From Caviibacter abscessus (GTDB taxonomy: Bacteria > Fusobacteriota > Fusobacteriia > Fusobacteriales > Leptotrichiaceae): a DNA stretch of 64,000 nt. The DNA is taken from positions 124,001-188,000 of the forward strand of contig NZ_LOQG01000001.1 of NCBI RefSeq assembly GCF_001517835.1, read 5' to 3'. The notes beneath the pieces were generated by a model. That model saw nothing but the letters and a program-made list of their open reading frames with translations, was not told the origin of the DNA and did not search any database. Shown here piece by piece: positions 8,468 through 17,370 of this stretch (positions within the stretch are counted from its first letter, which is position 1; every line of letters begins with the position of its first letter). Position numbers and translations under genes: made by a program.

Positions 8468-9340
8468 GTGCAAGTAATTGAAAATAATAATGTTGTTATA
8501 TTAGGAAATTTTGATGGCGTACATATAGGTCATAAAAAATTAATAAACGAAGCAATCATATATGCAAAAAAGAATAAGTTAAAAACATTAATATATATAT
8601 TTGAAAATTTTCCATATAAAAATAAAGTGATTACGACTTTAGAAGAAAAAATAACAATTTTAAAGGATTTAGGAATAGATGAAATATATTTAGATGATTT
8701 TAATGTTATAAAAAACTTAAATGAAATTGAATTTGTAAATAACATATTAAAACAAAAATTAAATGCTAAGATAGTATTTTGCGGTTTTAATTACACATTT
8801 GGTCATAATAAGTCAGGAAATGCAAATAAACTTAAAGAATTAATAGAAACTAATATAATTGAAGAGGTTAAACTTAAAGGAATTACCGTATCTAGTACAT
8901 TAATTAGAAATTTAATTTTATCTGGCTACATGGAAACAGCTTCTAAATTTTTAGGGAGACCGTATAATTGTAGCGGCATAGTTGTTAAAGGAAAACAAAT
9001 TGGTAGAACAATAGGTTTTCCAACTGCAAATATATTACCTGAAGAAAATAAAATATATCCTCCATACGGAGCTTATGGAACAACAGTTAGAATAGAAGGC
9101 ATGGATAAAACTTATCAAAGTATAATGAATATTGGAAAAAATCCCACTATAGATAATAAAAATAGAGTAACTATTGAAACAAATATATTTGATTTTAATT
9201 CTAATATTTATGGAAAAAAAATTAAAGTTATTTTACATAAAAGACTCAGATGTGAGAAAAAATTTGACTCACTAATTCAATTAAAAGAACAAATATATCT
9301 TGATACACTTGGTTGGAGAATGATTAATGATAAATATTAA
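8468..9340 (+). CDS. ribF: Bifunctional riboflavin kinase / FAD synthetase RibF
   Basis: RibF converts riboflavin to FMN and then FAD. The N-terminal adenylyltransferase domain has GNFDGVHIGHKK (residues 13-24) and the STLIR motif. The C-terminal kinase domain has GRTIGFPTAN and NIGKNPTID. The start is GTG 8468, preceded by CGGGGAA; the length (290 aa) is normal. A TATAAT at 8434-8439 may be its -10 element, but no good -35 is visible. The last 14 bases overlap scpA, so ribF, scpA and murJ form one translation-coupled operon. Confidence 0.95.
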   Translation: MQVIENNNVVILGNFDGVHIGHKKLINEAIIYAKKNKLKTLIYIFENFPYKNKVITTLEEKITILKDLGIDEIYLDDFNVIKNLNEIEFVNNILKQKLNAKIVFCGFNYTFGHNKSGNANKLKELIETNIIEEVKLKGITVSSTLIRNLILSGYMETASKFLGRPYNCSGIVVKGKQIGRTIGFPTANILPEENKIYPPYGAYGTTVRIEGMDKTYQSIMNIGKNPTIDNKNRVTIETNIFDFNSNIYGKKIKVILHKRLRCEKKFDSLIQLKEQIYLDTLGWRMINDKY

Positions 9341-10028
9341 AATTGACAATTTTGAAGGTCCATTAGATTTATTACTACATCTTATTGACATAAAAAAGAT
9401 GAATATAAAAAATATTGTTATCAGTAATATAATCAATGAATATCTGGAAATTATAAAAACTCATGAAAAAAATAATTTTAAATTTAAAGTTGAATTTTTA
9501 CAAATGGCATCCGAATTACTTGAAATTAAAGCATATTCTGTATTAAAGAGTGAAAAAAATAAGGAAAAACTTGTTGATTTGGAAAGAAGAATACTTGAAT
9601 ATAAAATATTTAAAGAATTGTCAGCAGAACTTTCAAAAACAGAAAATGAAAAGTACATTAGATTTACAAGAAAAAATATAAATACTAATGATGACGATGA
9701 AATTATACATGATAATTCAATACTAAATATAGAAAATTTGCAATTATGTTTAAATAACATATTTAATAAATTAAATAAAAAAAATGAATATAGTATAAAA
9801 ATTGACATCGAAGAAGAATATACAGTTGAGAATGCAAAAAATGAAATACAAATTTTAGATAAGAACACAGTATACAGCTTCAGTTCATTGCTTAACGGAA
9901 AATTTAGTAAAGCCAGAATAGTTTCATTTTTCATGGCAATACTTGAATTATATAAAAATAACGAAATTGAAATTATAATCGATAATACTGATTTTTATAT
10001 CACTAAGGAGAGAAAACAGAATGTTTAA
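9327..10028 (+). CDS. scpA: Segregation and condensation protein A
   Basis: ScpA is the kleisin subunit that links the SMC dimer to ScpB in bacterial condensin. The diagnostic N-terminal motif FEGPLDLLLHLI is at residues 9-20, and the C-terminal winged-helix region (SFFMAILELYKNNEI) closes the protein. Length is 233 aa, typical. GGAG at 9315-9318 inside the ribF end supports the ATG at 9327. It overlaps ribF by 14 bases and murJ by 8. scpB is not in the window. Confidence 0.92.
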   Translation: MINIKIDNFEGPLDLLLHLIDIKKMNIKNIVISNIINEYLEIIKTHEKNNFKFKVEFLQMASELLEIKAYSVLKSEKNKEKLVDLERRILEYKIFKELSAELSKTENEKYIRFTRKNINTNDDDEIIHDNSILNIENLQLCLNNIFNKLNKKNEYSIKIDIEEEYTVENAKNEIQILDKNTVYSFSSLLNGKFSKARIVSFFMAILELYKNNEIEIIIDNTDFYITKERKQNV

Positions 10029-11484
10029 GTCAAGTTTCATAGTTATGGGTATAAATACACTAAGTAGAATACTTGGTCTAATTCGTGAAATTTTAATTGC
10101 TAATCTTTATGGACTAACTGGAGCAACTGATGCATATTTTGCAAGTTCCAGAATTTCTAATTTTTTTACAACTTTATTAGGAGAAGGCTCTTTAGGAACA
10201 GTATTCATACCTTTATATACAGAAAAAAAAGAAAAATTGGGTGTAGATAAAGCTAATGAATTTGTTTATTCTATTATAACATTAGTCTTCAACTTTACCG
10301 TTTGTATATCCCTTTTAACAATAATATTTTCAAGACCTATATTAAAATATATAATTGGTTTTCATAATGATTCTAGAATGGAAACTGCCAATATACTATT
10401 AAAAATTATGGCATCTTATCTAATATTCATAGCTTTATCTGGAGTATTAGCTTCTTTTTTAAATAATTATAAGAAATTTTTCATTTCAACATTAACAGGA
10501 GTTGTATTCAACTTAACTATTATAATTGGTACTATATTATCAAAATTTAAAGGTGGAATATATACCTTAGCAATTTCATTTTTAATATCAGGTATATTAC
10601 AATTTGTAATTCAAGTTCCAAGCTTTATAAAAATAATCAAAAATGTTAAATTAAAAATTGATTTTAATGATATATATGTAAAAAATTTCTTTAAATTAAT
10701 GATACCTACATTAATTGGTATATTTGGGTATCAAATTAATGAAATTGTCGATACAAATTTTGCATCATCACTTAAAATTGGAACTATAAGTGCTATAAAC
10801 TATGCAAGTAGACTATATTTATTACCTGTTGGAATATTTGCAATTTCTTTATCTGTCGTTATATTTCCACAATTGTCAAGTGCAGTTGTCAAAAAAAATA
10901 AAAAAGCAGAACTATTACTATTTACTAGAGGACTTAATTTACTTACTTTTTTAATTATTCCATCTGTAATTGGATTATTTTTTTATTCAAAAGATATAAT
11001 AACTTTAATATTTGGAAGTGGTAAATTAGGCAAAGAAGGAATACAAATTACTACAGAAATACTTAAATGTTATGCCTTAGGATTAGTGTTTTTTTCGACA
11101 AATCACTTACTTACAAGGACACATTATGTTCACAAAAATAGAAAATTACCTGTAATTGCATCTTTTGTTGCAATAGGTTTAAATATATTACTTGACTATT
11201 TACTATATAAAAAATATACACATATAGGTTTAACATTAGCTACATCAATTTCAGCAATGTTAAATTATCTAATTTTACTTACATCAATTAAAATAAAATA
11301 TGTTGATTATAATATATTAAAATATTTATTTTTTATTGTTAAATCGTTAATTGCATCTTTTGTTTGCTTATTTGTGTCATCATATTTTTCAAATATAATA
11401 ATAAAATTATTAGTATTTTCGACTGTTTATTTTATTTTATGGTCATACCCATTATATAAGAAAAAAATCAACATTTTTGATTAA
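10021..11484 (+). CDS. murJ: Lipid II flippase MurJ (MviN family)
   Basis: The protein is 487 aa with about 14 hydrophobic helices. It belongs to the MOP superfamily flippase that moves lipid II across the inner membrane for peptidoglycan synthesis. The opening (INTLSRILGLIREILIANLYG, without a signal peptide) and the segment GEGSLGTVFIPLY are characteristic of MurJ. GGAG eight to eleven bases upstream supports the ATG. It is the last gene of the ribF operon; no clear terminator follows, and a new promoter begins seven bases downstream. Confidence 0.94.
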   Translation: MFKSSFIVMGINTLSRILGLIREILIANLYGLTGATDAYFASSRISNFFTTLLGEGSLGTVFIPLYTEKKEKLGVDKANEFVYSIITLVFNFTVCISLLTIIFSRPILKYIIGFHNDSRMETANILLKIMASYLIFIALSGVLASFLNNYKKFFISTLTGVVFNLTIIIGTILSKFKGGIYTLAISFLISGILQFVIQVPSFIKIIKNVKLKIDFNDIYVKNFFKLMIPTLIGIFGYQINEIVDTNFASSLKIGTISAINYASRLYLLPVGIFAISLSVVIFPQLSSAVVKKNKKAELLLFTRGLNLLTFLIIPSVIGLFFYSKDIITLIFGSGKLGKEGIQITTEILKCYALGLVFFSTNHLLTRTHYVHKNRKLPVIASFVAIGLNILLDYLLYKKYTHIGLTLATSISAMLNYLILLTSIKIKYVDYNILKYLFFIVKSLIASFVCLFVSSYFSNIIIKLLVFSTVYFILWSYPLYKKKINIFD

Positions 11485-11490
11485 GCTTTA

Positions 11491-11519
11491 TTGACAAATA
11501 GAAAAGCATGGTGTAATAT
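11491..11519 (+). promoter_or_regulatory. Promoter for the TolC-MacAB-like exporter operon
   Basis: TTGACA (11491-11496, full consensus) and TAATAT (11514-11519) are 17 bases apart. The promoter lies just after the murJ stop and about 34 bases before the exporter operon's first ATG. Confidence 0.75.
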
Positions 11520-11552
11520 ATACCTGCGACAGTGAATGAAGGAGGAAAAAAT

Positions 11553-12755
11553 ATGAAAAAATATCAATTATTTATTTTATTATTAATTGGTCTTAATTCA
11601 TTTTCAATAAATGCTTTAAAGTCTAATACATACAATAATAAAATAAATGAATTAAATAATATAAAAAATAAAAAAATCATTGCATCTGTCTTAGATGATT
11701 TTAAATATGTTACAAATGATTTAGGATATAATTATGATAGTAGCTCAAAACATAATTTAAAAAATACATTAAAATGGGGAGCATTTACATACACAATTAC
11801 ATATGGAAATGGTAATGGAAATAATGGCAGTAGTAACGGAAAAGTGAGTAATAGCATAGGTGTATCAAAAGACTTAAATGACTTTTTTTATAACAAATGG
11901 GACTTAAATAAACAACTTGCAATTTCTGAATATAATAAAAATTATGATGCAATCAAAAATGAATATTTTTCATTAGTTGATCTTTATGCTGATTTACTTG
12001 TAAAAAAAGGGGAATATGACAATTCAAAATCTGTGCTTGATAAATTAAATTCTGATGAAAAAATAATTGAAACTAAATATAAATCAGGTTCAGTTTCAAA
12101 AATTGATTATGAAAATTTTAAACTACAAATTGAAATAAAAAAACATGAAATTATAATTTTACAAGAAGAACTTAATAAAATTTTAAATCAATTAAAAGCA
12201 AAAAATGTTAGTATTGATATAAATAATTTAGAAGATTTTGAAATAAAAGAAATTAAAATAAAAGATCAAACAAATGAATTGAAAAATAAAATAAAAGTTG
12301 AAAAAAGAATTGCTGAATTACAATACAATAAATATATTGCTAGTAAAGTAGTTCCTACTATAAATGTTAATGCAATGTATAATATTGAAAATAAATCATA
12401 CAGTGTTGGACTAAACGTATTCAAAAGTTTTGATTTAACAGGCGTTGATCTTGATGAAGCAAAATATAATAAAAAACATTCAATAATAGAATATGATAAC
12501 AAGTTAAAGGCTGTTGATAATAAATATAATGATGATTTATCTGAATATGCTTTATTAAAAAATACATATAAACTTGAACTTTCAAAAGAGCAATTAGCAA
12601 AAAAAGAACTTGAAATAGCAAATTTAAAATACAGATTAGGAAGTATAAAATATAATGATTTACTAAAAGCAATTAATGAATATCATAGTTCTAAATTAAA
12701 TACAATAAAAGCAAAAAGCAAATTAGGTGCTTTCATTTTAAAAAAGGAGATATAA
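11553..12755 (+). CDS. TolC-family outer-membrane channel protein
   Basis: The protein is 400 aa from ATG 11553, chosen because GGAGG at 11541-11545 lies seven bases upstream; an earlier in-frame GTG at 11532 precedes that site and is unlikely. A signal peptide (MKK, hydrophobic core, cut near residue 22) is followed by long heptad-like helices (about residues 130-290 and 310-395), the two-repeat helical hairpin plan of TolC. A Gly/Asn-rich loop sits near residues 84-97. It should form the outer-membrane exit duct for the adaptor, ATPase and permease encoded directly downstream. The sequence is diverged, so the assignment rests on fold pattern and operon context. Confidence 0.8.
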   Translation: MKKYQLFILLLIGLNSFSINALKSNTYNNKINELNNIKNKKIIASVLDDFKYVTNDLGYNYDSSSKHNLKNTLKWGAFTYTITYGNGNGNNGSSNGKVSNSIGVSKDLNDFFYNKWDLNKQLAISEYNKNYDAIKNEYFSLVDLYADLLVKKGEYDNSKSVLDKLNSDEKIIETKYKSGSVSKIDYENFKLQIEIKKHEIIILQEELNKILNQLKAKNVSIDINNLEDFEIKEIKIKDQTNELKNKIKVEKRIAELQYNKYIASKVVPTINVNAMYNIENKSYSVGLNVFKSFDLTGVDLDEAKYNKKHSIIEYDNKLKAVDNKYNDDLSEYALLKNTYKLELSKEQLAKKELEIANLKYRLGSIKYNDLLKAINEYHSSKLNTIKAKSKLGAFILKKEI

Positions 12756-12758
12756 AAA

Positions 12759-13814
12759 ATGGCTATTAAAAGAAAGAAAATTATACTATTATTAATATTA
12801 ACTTTAATATTTGGGGGAATATTTTTATTTATTAAATCGAGAACAGGCACAAGTGCACCTGCAAACATATACACAGTAAAAAATCAAAACTTAGTACTTT
12901 CATATACTTTTAGTGGGGCTGTTGTACCACAAAAAGAAATTTCAATTTTTTCAGAAACATTAGCACAAGTTGAAAAAGTAAATTTTAGAACTGGAGACTC
13001 AGTAAAACAAGGTGATGTATTATTATCATTAAAAGCAAGTTCATTAGATGATGCTAAACTTAAATATAAAAGACTTGCATTACAAGTTGAAAAAAATAGA
13101 AGAGATTATCATGCAATAACACAATTATTTAATAATGGTGGTGCATCTAAAAATGAAGTAAATGATGCTAAATTAACTTTAGAAACTTCAATAATAGATA
13201 TGAATATTGCAAAAAAAGAATTTTCTGACTTTAAAAAAGATATAAAATCACCTATTTCAGGAGTTATATTAGCATTAAACGCTGATGAAAACTATAAAGT
13301 TGAACCTACAAAACCACTATTTAAAATCGCTGATACGGAAAATTTACAAATTATTGTAAATGCAATAAATATAAAAGCTAAAAAACTTGCAGAAGGTCAG
13401 AAGGTAACTGTTACATCTGATTCATTAGAAAGTAATAAAATTTTAACAGGTAAAATTAAATCTATATCACAAATAGCACAAAAAACTGATGGTTCTGCTG
13501 AAAATACAACAAGAGTAGTAATAGAACTTGATAATTATAGTACATTAAAACCTGGTGATTCTGCTGAAGTAAATATTATATATAAAGAAATAAAAGATAA
13601 AATTGTAATTCCATATAACTATATTTCAACAGATTTAGCGACTAACAAGTCATATGTATTAGTTGTTAATAAGGATAATGTCCTTGAAAAAAGATATATT
13701 AAACTTGGAGAAAATAATACTATAAATTTTGAAATATTAGAAGGTCTTAAAGTAAACGATAGAATCATTGAAAATACAAACAATTTATACAAAGAGGGAG
13801 TAAAAATAAAATGA
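12759..13814 (+). CDS. MacA/HlyD-like periplasmic adaptor subunit
   Basis: The protein is 351 aa with an N-terminal membrane anchor (about residues 7-27). It then has the split lipoyl halves (VEKVNFRTGDSVKQGDVLLSL and IKSPISGVILALN), a coiled-coil hairpin between them (about residues 90-160), and beta-barrel and membrane-proximal domains. This is the membrane-fusion protein of an ABC-type tripartite exporter, bridging the inner-membrane permease and the TolC-like channel. It lies three bases after the channel gene and overlaps the ATPase gene by four bases. Confidence 0.88.
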   Translation: MAIKRKKIILLLILTLIFGGIFLFIKSRTGTSAPANIYTVKNQNLVLSYTFSGAVVPQKEISIFSETLAQVEKVNFRTGDSVKQGDVLLSLKASSLDDAKLKYKRLALQVEKNRRDYHAITQLFNNGGASKNEVNDAKLTLETSIIDMNIAKKEFSDFKKDIKSPISGVILALNADENYKVEPTKPLFKIADTENLQIIVNAINIKAKKLAEGQKVTVTSDSLESNKILTGKIKSISQIAQKTDGSAENTTRVVIELDNYSTLKPGDSAEVNIIYKEIKDKIVIPYNYISTDLATNKSYVLVVNKDNVLEKRYIKLGENNTINFEILEGLKVNDRIIENTNNLYKEGVKIK

Positions 13815-14503
13815 TAAGCATTAAAGACATAAGAAAAACTTACTTCATCGGAAAAAATGAAATAGAAATTTTAAAAGGAGTAAACCTTGAAGTAAGTGAA
13901 GGTGAATATGTTGCAATAATGGGTACATCTGGAAGTGGAAAAAGTACATTTCTTAATATAATTGGTTGTCTTGACAAAGCAACATCAGGAACATATGTTT
14001 TAGATGGTAAAAATATCGCTGAACTTAATGATGATCAGTTATCTGAAATAAGATGCCAAAAAGTTGGCTTTGTATTTCAGGCATACAATTTACTACCGAA
14101 ATTAAATGCTATTGACAATGTAGAATTACCAGCAAAATATTTAGGTATGGATAAAGAAACAAGGCATAAAAGAGCAGAAGAGCTTCTTATAAAAGTCGGA
14201 CTGGAAGATAGAATGTTACATTTTCCAAATGAACTTTCAGGAGGACAAAAACAAAGAATAGCAATTGCAAGAGCATTAATTAATAATCCTAGAATAATAT
14301 TTGCAGATGAAGCAACAGGAAATCTTGACAGTAAATCAACAGAAGAGATACTTCAAATTTTTAAAACATTAAATGATTCAGGTGTAACTATAATTATGGT
14401 TACACACGAAGAAGATGTTGCAAGACATACTAAAAGAATTGTAAGATTAAAAGATGGTGTAATACAAAGCGATAGTATAGTAACAGAAAGATTGGGGGTA
14501 TAA
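13811..14503 (+). CDS. MacB/LolD-type ABC transporter ATP-binding protein
   Basis: This 230-aa nucleotide-binding domain has Walker A GTSGSGKST, a Q-loop (VFQAYNLLP), the signature LSGGQKQR, Walker B FADEATGNLD and the H-loop THE. The subfamily is MacB/LolD/FtsE-like, which powers extracytoplasmic mechanotransmission rather than classic import. In Escherichia coli MacB this domain is fused to the permease. Here it is a separate gene that overlaps the adaptor by four bases and is six bases before the permease. Confidence 0.93.
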   Translation: MISIKDIRKTYFIGKNEIEILKGVNLEVSEGEYVAIMGTSGSGKSTFLNIIGCLDKATSGTYVLDGKNIAELNDDQLSEIRCQKVGFVFQAYNLLPKLNAIDNVELPAKYLGMDKETRHKRAEELLIKVGLEDRMLHFPNELSGGQKQRIAIARALINNPRIIFADEATGNLDSKSTEEILQIFKTLNDSGVTIIMVTHEEDVARHTKRIVRLKDGVIQSDSIVTERLGV

Positions 14504-14509
14504 AATAAT

Positions 14510-15733
14510 ATGAATATATTAGAAATTATACAACTTTCAATTAGTAATTTAAAAAGCTTTAAATTTAGATCATTTTTGACTATGTTAGGTATAATAATGG
14601 GAATAGGTTCAGTTGTTTTAATATCATCACTTGGGGCAGGATTTGAAAGAAAACTTTTAGCTGATATAAAAAATTCAGTTAAAAATGGTGTGAGTGTTGA
14701 ATTTTCAAAATTATATACAACTACAAACAAAGAAGCTATTAAACAGAAACACTATTTTACTGATGAAGACATAGCAGCAATTAATAAATTACCATTTATA
14801 AAATCTGCATTACCTTTAGTTAGTGTTAATGCAGAAATTAATGATAGATTTACATACATATCAGGAAACTACAGTAATAATTCATTTTATATTAAATCAT
14901 CACAATTAACATCAGGAAGACTTTTTTTTCCTGAAGAGTATACAAAAGATTCAAATGTCGTTTTAATTGATAGACTCTCTGCAAAATCACTATTTAAAAA
15001 TGAAAGTCCAATTGGTAAAACAATAAATATAAATAGTTATAATAATGAACTAATAGGTAAATACACAATAATTGGTACATTTAAATCGTATTCTGAAAAT
15101 GCATCAACTATATTTAAAAATGATTACATAGAACTTGTCGCACCAATACAACATGTTAACCAATTAGCAGGAAATATCAATAATATATATAGTTCTTTAC
15201 AACTTGATTTTAAAAACAAGGATACTTTACAAGATGATATTCAAAAATTTAAACAATACCTTTTACAAAAAGAACCTATAAAAAGTGATTTCTATGAAAT
15301 AAAACCACTTAGTGAAGAACTAAATCAAGTTTCAAGAATACTTAATTTAGCTTCAGGATTTATTTCAGTTGTAGCAGCTATATCATTAATAGTTGGAGGT
15401 ATAGGAGTTATGAATATAATGCTTGTAAGTGTTAATGAAAGAATAACTGAAATTGGTTTAAGAAAAGCTATAGGAGCTAAAAATAAAGATATTAAATTGC
15501 AATTTTTAATAGAATCTATGATAGTAACTGTTGTGGGTGGTATGATAGGAATATTAATAGGATTTGGTATAGCATCAATTATAGGAATATTTATAAAAAT
15601 TGTGCCATTCTTAAGATTAGATATATTACTAATTTCAATATTTGTATCAATGACAATAGGATTATTATTTGGAATATATCCAGCAAAACAAGCGGCTAAA
15701 TTATCACCAATAGAAGCATTAAGAAAAGAGTAA
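14510..15733 (+). CDS. MacB-like FtsX-type ABC permease
   Basis: The protein is 407 aa with the four-helix MacB plan: one helix at residues 20-42, a large periplasmic domain (MacB_PCD, about 45-280), then three helices in the C-terminal FtsX domain. The family motifs GGIGVMNIMLVSVNERITEIGLRKAIGAKN and the C-terminal PAKQAAKLSPIEALR are present in broken form here as adjacent short blocks. With the preceding three genes it makes a complete tripartite exporter. The substrate (drug, peptide, siderophore or lipoprotein) cannot be told from sequence. Confidence 0.92.
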   Translation: MNILEIIQLSISNLKSFKFRSFLTMLGIIMGIGSVVLISSLGAGFERKLLADIKNSVKNGVSVEFSKLYTTTNKEAIKQKHYFTDEDIAAINKLPFIKSALPLVSVNAEINDRFTYISGNYSNNSFYIKSSQLTSGRLFFPEEYTKDSNVVLIDRLSAKSLFKNESPIGKTININSYNNELIGKYTIIGTFKSYSENASTIFKNDYIELVAPIQHVNQLAGNINNIYSSLQLDFKNKDTLQDDIQKFKQYLLQKEPIKSDFYEIKPLSEELNQVSRILNLASGFISVVAAISLIVGGIGVMNIMLVSVNERITEIGLRKAIGAKNKDIKLQFLIESMIVTVVGGMIGILIGFGIASIIGIFIKIVPFLRLDILLISIFVSMTIGLLFGIYPAKQAAKLSPIEALRKE

Positions 15734-15742
15734 AATATGTAG

Positions 15743-15779
15743 AAAACTTCAAGTATAAAAATATATTTGAAGTTTTTTT
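15743..15779 (+). terminator. Intrinsic terminator of the exporter operon
   Basis: AAAACTTCAA (15743-15752) pairs with TTGAAGTTTT (15767-15776), followed by further Ts, nine bases after the permease stop codon. Confidence 0.8.
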
Positions 15780-16038
15780 ATAAATTCAATCATTAAATAA
15801 CATAAGATACATTATCGGACTTCAAATATTTTTTATTATATGAATAAAAAAATTTTTATGAATTTTATAAAATTTTATTTATAATACAACATTTCAGTTT
15901 CCTTATTAATTTTTCATCAACTATGTTGAAAACTGACTGTGTTTCGTGTTTTGAACAAGCAAAATCAATGTACACTTTTTTTGTACTTCGTACCATTTTT
16001 TCCACTTTTCAACAAAAAAATGTAAACCATTTTATAGT
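15780..16038. other. Largest gene-free gap: possible decayed coding relic
   Basis: This gap lies between convergent operons. The left third is plain AT-rich sequence. The part at about 15865-16030 has higher G+C and, read on the minus strand, holds two protein-like open segments in different frames. One contains VEKWKKWYEVQKK and the other VYIDFACSKHETQSVF; they join if one base is added to a run of seven A at 15976-15982. Neither has a start codon with a ribosome binding site. A diverged 12-base inverted pair (GTTGAAAA core at 15925-15932 and 16006-16013) brackets part of it. It may be the remains of a gene or mobile element; I do not recognise the parent. Confidence 0.3.
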
Positions 16039-16047
16039 TTACATTTC
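16014..16047 (-). terminator. Intrinsic terminator of the nnr operon
   Basis: Reading the minus strand, AAATGTAAAC and GTTTACATTT (10-bp perfect stem, plus-strand 16018-16027 with 16038-16047) are followed by a seven-base T run. The left arm overlaps the nnr stop codon. Confidence 0.88.
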
Positions 16048-17370
16048 GTTTGATATCATTGTAGGATTAACAATTTCATGATGTTTTGATAGTCTTCTAC
16101 CAATATTTGCGTGATTATATGCTCCATATATAGCTGCGTGAAGTGGTTTATATCCTTGTGCATAATACGAACTTATCATACCAAGCAATAAATCACCCAT
16201 ACCCGCATTTGCCATTTTACTATTTCCTATATTAATAACATAATATTTATCATCATAACTTATAATTGTATTTTTTCCTTTTAATAAAATTACCCCTTTA
16301 AATTTGCGTTTAAACTGCTTAATCGCTTCAAAGGGATACTTTAGTATCTCTTCAACTGAAAAATCGCTTATACGGGCAAATTCTAAGATATGAGGTGTTA
16401 AAATGCAATCTTCATTTAATAAAGTTATCATTTCTTTATGTTTTGCCAAAACATTTATAGCATCTGCATCTAACACCAGCTTTTTATCAATATTTTCCAT
16501 TATTATATTTTTTAATTGTTCATCAGCAGAAAGTCCAGGTCCTATTCCAATGACATTAATTTTATTTATTTCTTCCATATCTTTTATGTTTATACATTCC
16601 GGAGTTTTAATTAAATTAGCAGCACAAGTTTTAGAGTCCGATAATAAATATGTGTATCCGCTTCCGACTTTTACACTTCCAGAAACCGCTAATAATGCAG
16701 CACCATTTTTCGCAATAATTAACGTTCTTCCAAAATCACCTTTATTTGCAAATATATCTCTTTTAATTTTTATAGAATTTATATATTCCTCATCCACTAA
16801 ATATTTACTACTTATTTTTTCATACATGCATTGAGGTACACCTATATTTTCAACTATTACAGGGGCATCAATATTTAACATTTCTTCCTTATATGATGAA
16901 AGCATAATAACTAAGTCAGGTTTTATACTAGGTGTAGGTAAATCAACAGAAACTATTGTATATTTAAAATCATTGTTATTGATATTATTTACAATTTCCT
17001 TATATTTTCCTGTCAATTTTCCATTAATTCCAGTTCCAAATATACAATCAATCAAAATATCACAATTTTCAACTTCAGTTATAAAATCAATATTTATTTT
17101 TCTTGCAATATCATAATGAATACTCTTATTTTCAGGACAAATGACCTTGACTTCTTTTTTCAATGTTTTTAGTTGCCTTGCTATACATAGTCCATCAGCT
17201 CCATTATTTCCAGGACCACATACAACAATATATTTATTCTTAGTTAAATCAAGATTTTTCACAACATTTATAGCAACATTTTCCATTAAAATATTTAAAG
17301 GTATACCATATTCATTTATCAGAATATTATCAATTTCTTTCGATTGATTATTATCTGTTATTATAATCAT
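16039..17370 (-). CDS. nnr: Bifunctional NAD(P)H-hydrate epimerase / ADP-dependent dehydratase
   Basis: This enzyme repairs damaged NAD(P)H hydrates. The N-terminal YjeF_N epimerase domain (about residues 1-195) shows GPGNNGADGL and DCIFGTGING. The C-terminal dehydratase domain (about 200-443, ribokinase fold) shows GDFGRTLIIA, GIGPGLS, LDADAIN, LTPH and the ATP-binding ANAGMGDLL. At 443 aa it is more compact than the usual 490-510 aa. It overlaps galU by four bases (ATGA) and is the last gene of the long rsuA-to-nnr run. Confidence 0.93.
   Translation of the reverse strand: MIIITDNNQSKEIDNILINEYGIPLNILMENVAINVVKNLDLTKNKYIVVCGPGNNGADGLCIARQLKTLKKEVKVICPENKSIHYDIARKINIDFITEVENCDILIDCIFGTGINGKLTGKYKEIVNNINNNDFKYTIVSVDLPTPSIKPDLVIMLSSYKEEMLNIDAPVIVENIGVPQCMYEKISSKYLVDEEYINSIKIKRDIFANKGDFGRTLIIAKNGAALLAVSGSVKVGSGYTYLLSDSKTCAANLIKTPECINIKDMEEINKINVIGIGPGLSADEQLKNIIMENIDKKLVLDADAINVLAKHKEMITLLNEDCILTPHILEFARISDFSVEEILKYPFEAIKQFKRKFKGVILLKGKNTIISYDDKYYVINIGNSKMANAGMGDLLLGMISSYYAQGYKPLHAAIYGAYNHANIGRRLSKHHEIVNPTMISNEM

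Noticed and set aside
9461-9934. Long open frame antisense to scpA
   Set aside because: It is the complement of a clear scpA gene, lacks a ribosome binding site and shows the Phe/Ser/Leu-rich composition of AT-rich antisense frames.
15925-16013. Inverted GTTGAAAA pair as the ends of an insertion sequence
   Set aside because: The pair is only about 12 bases with mismatches, no transposase frame or target duplication is visible, and it may be chance; it is kept only as part of the relic observation.
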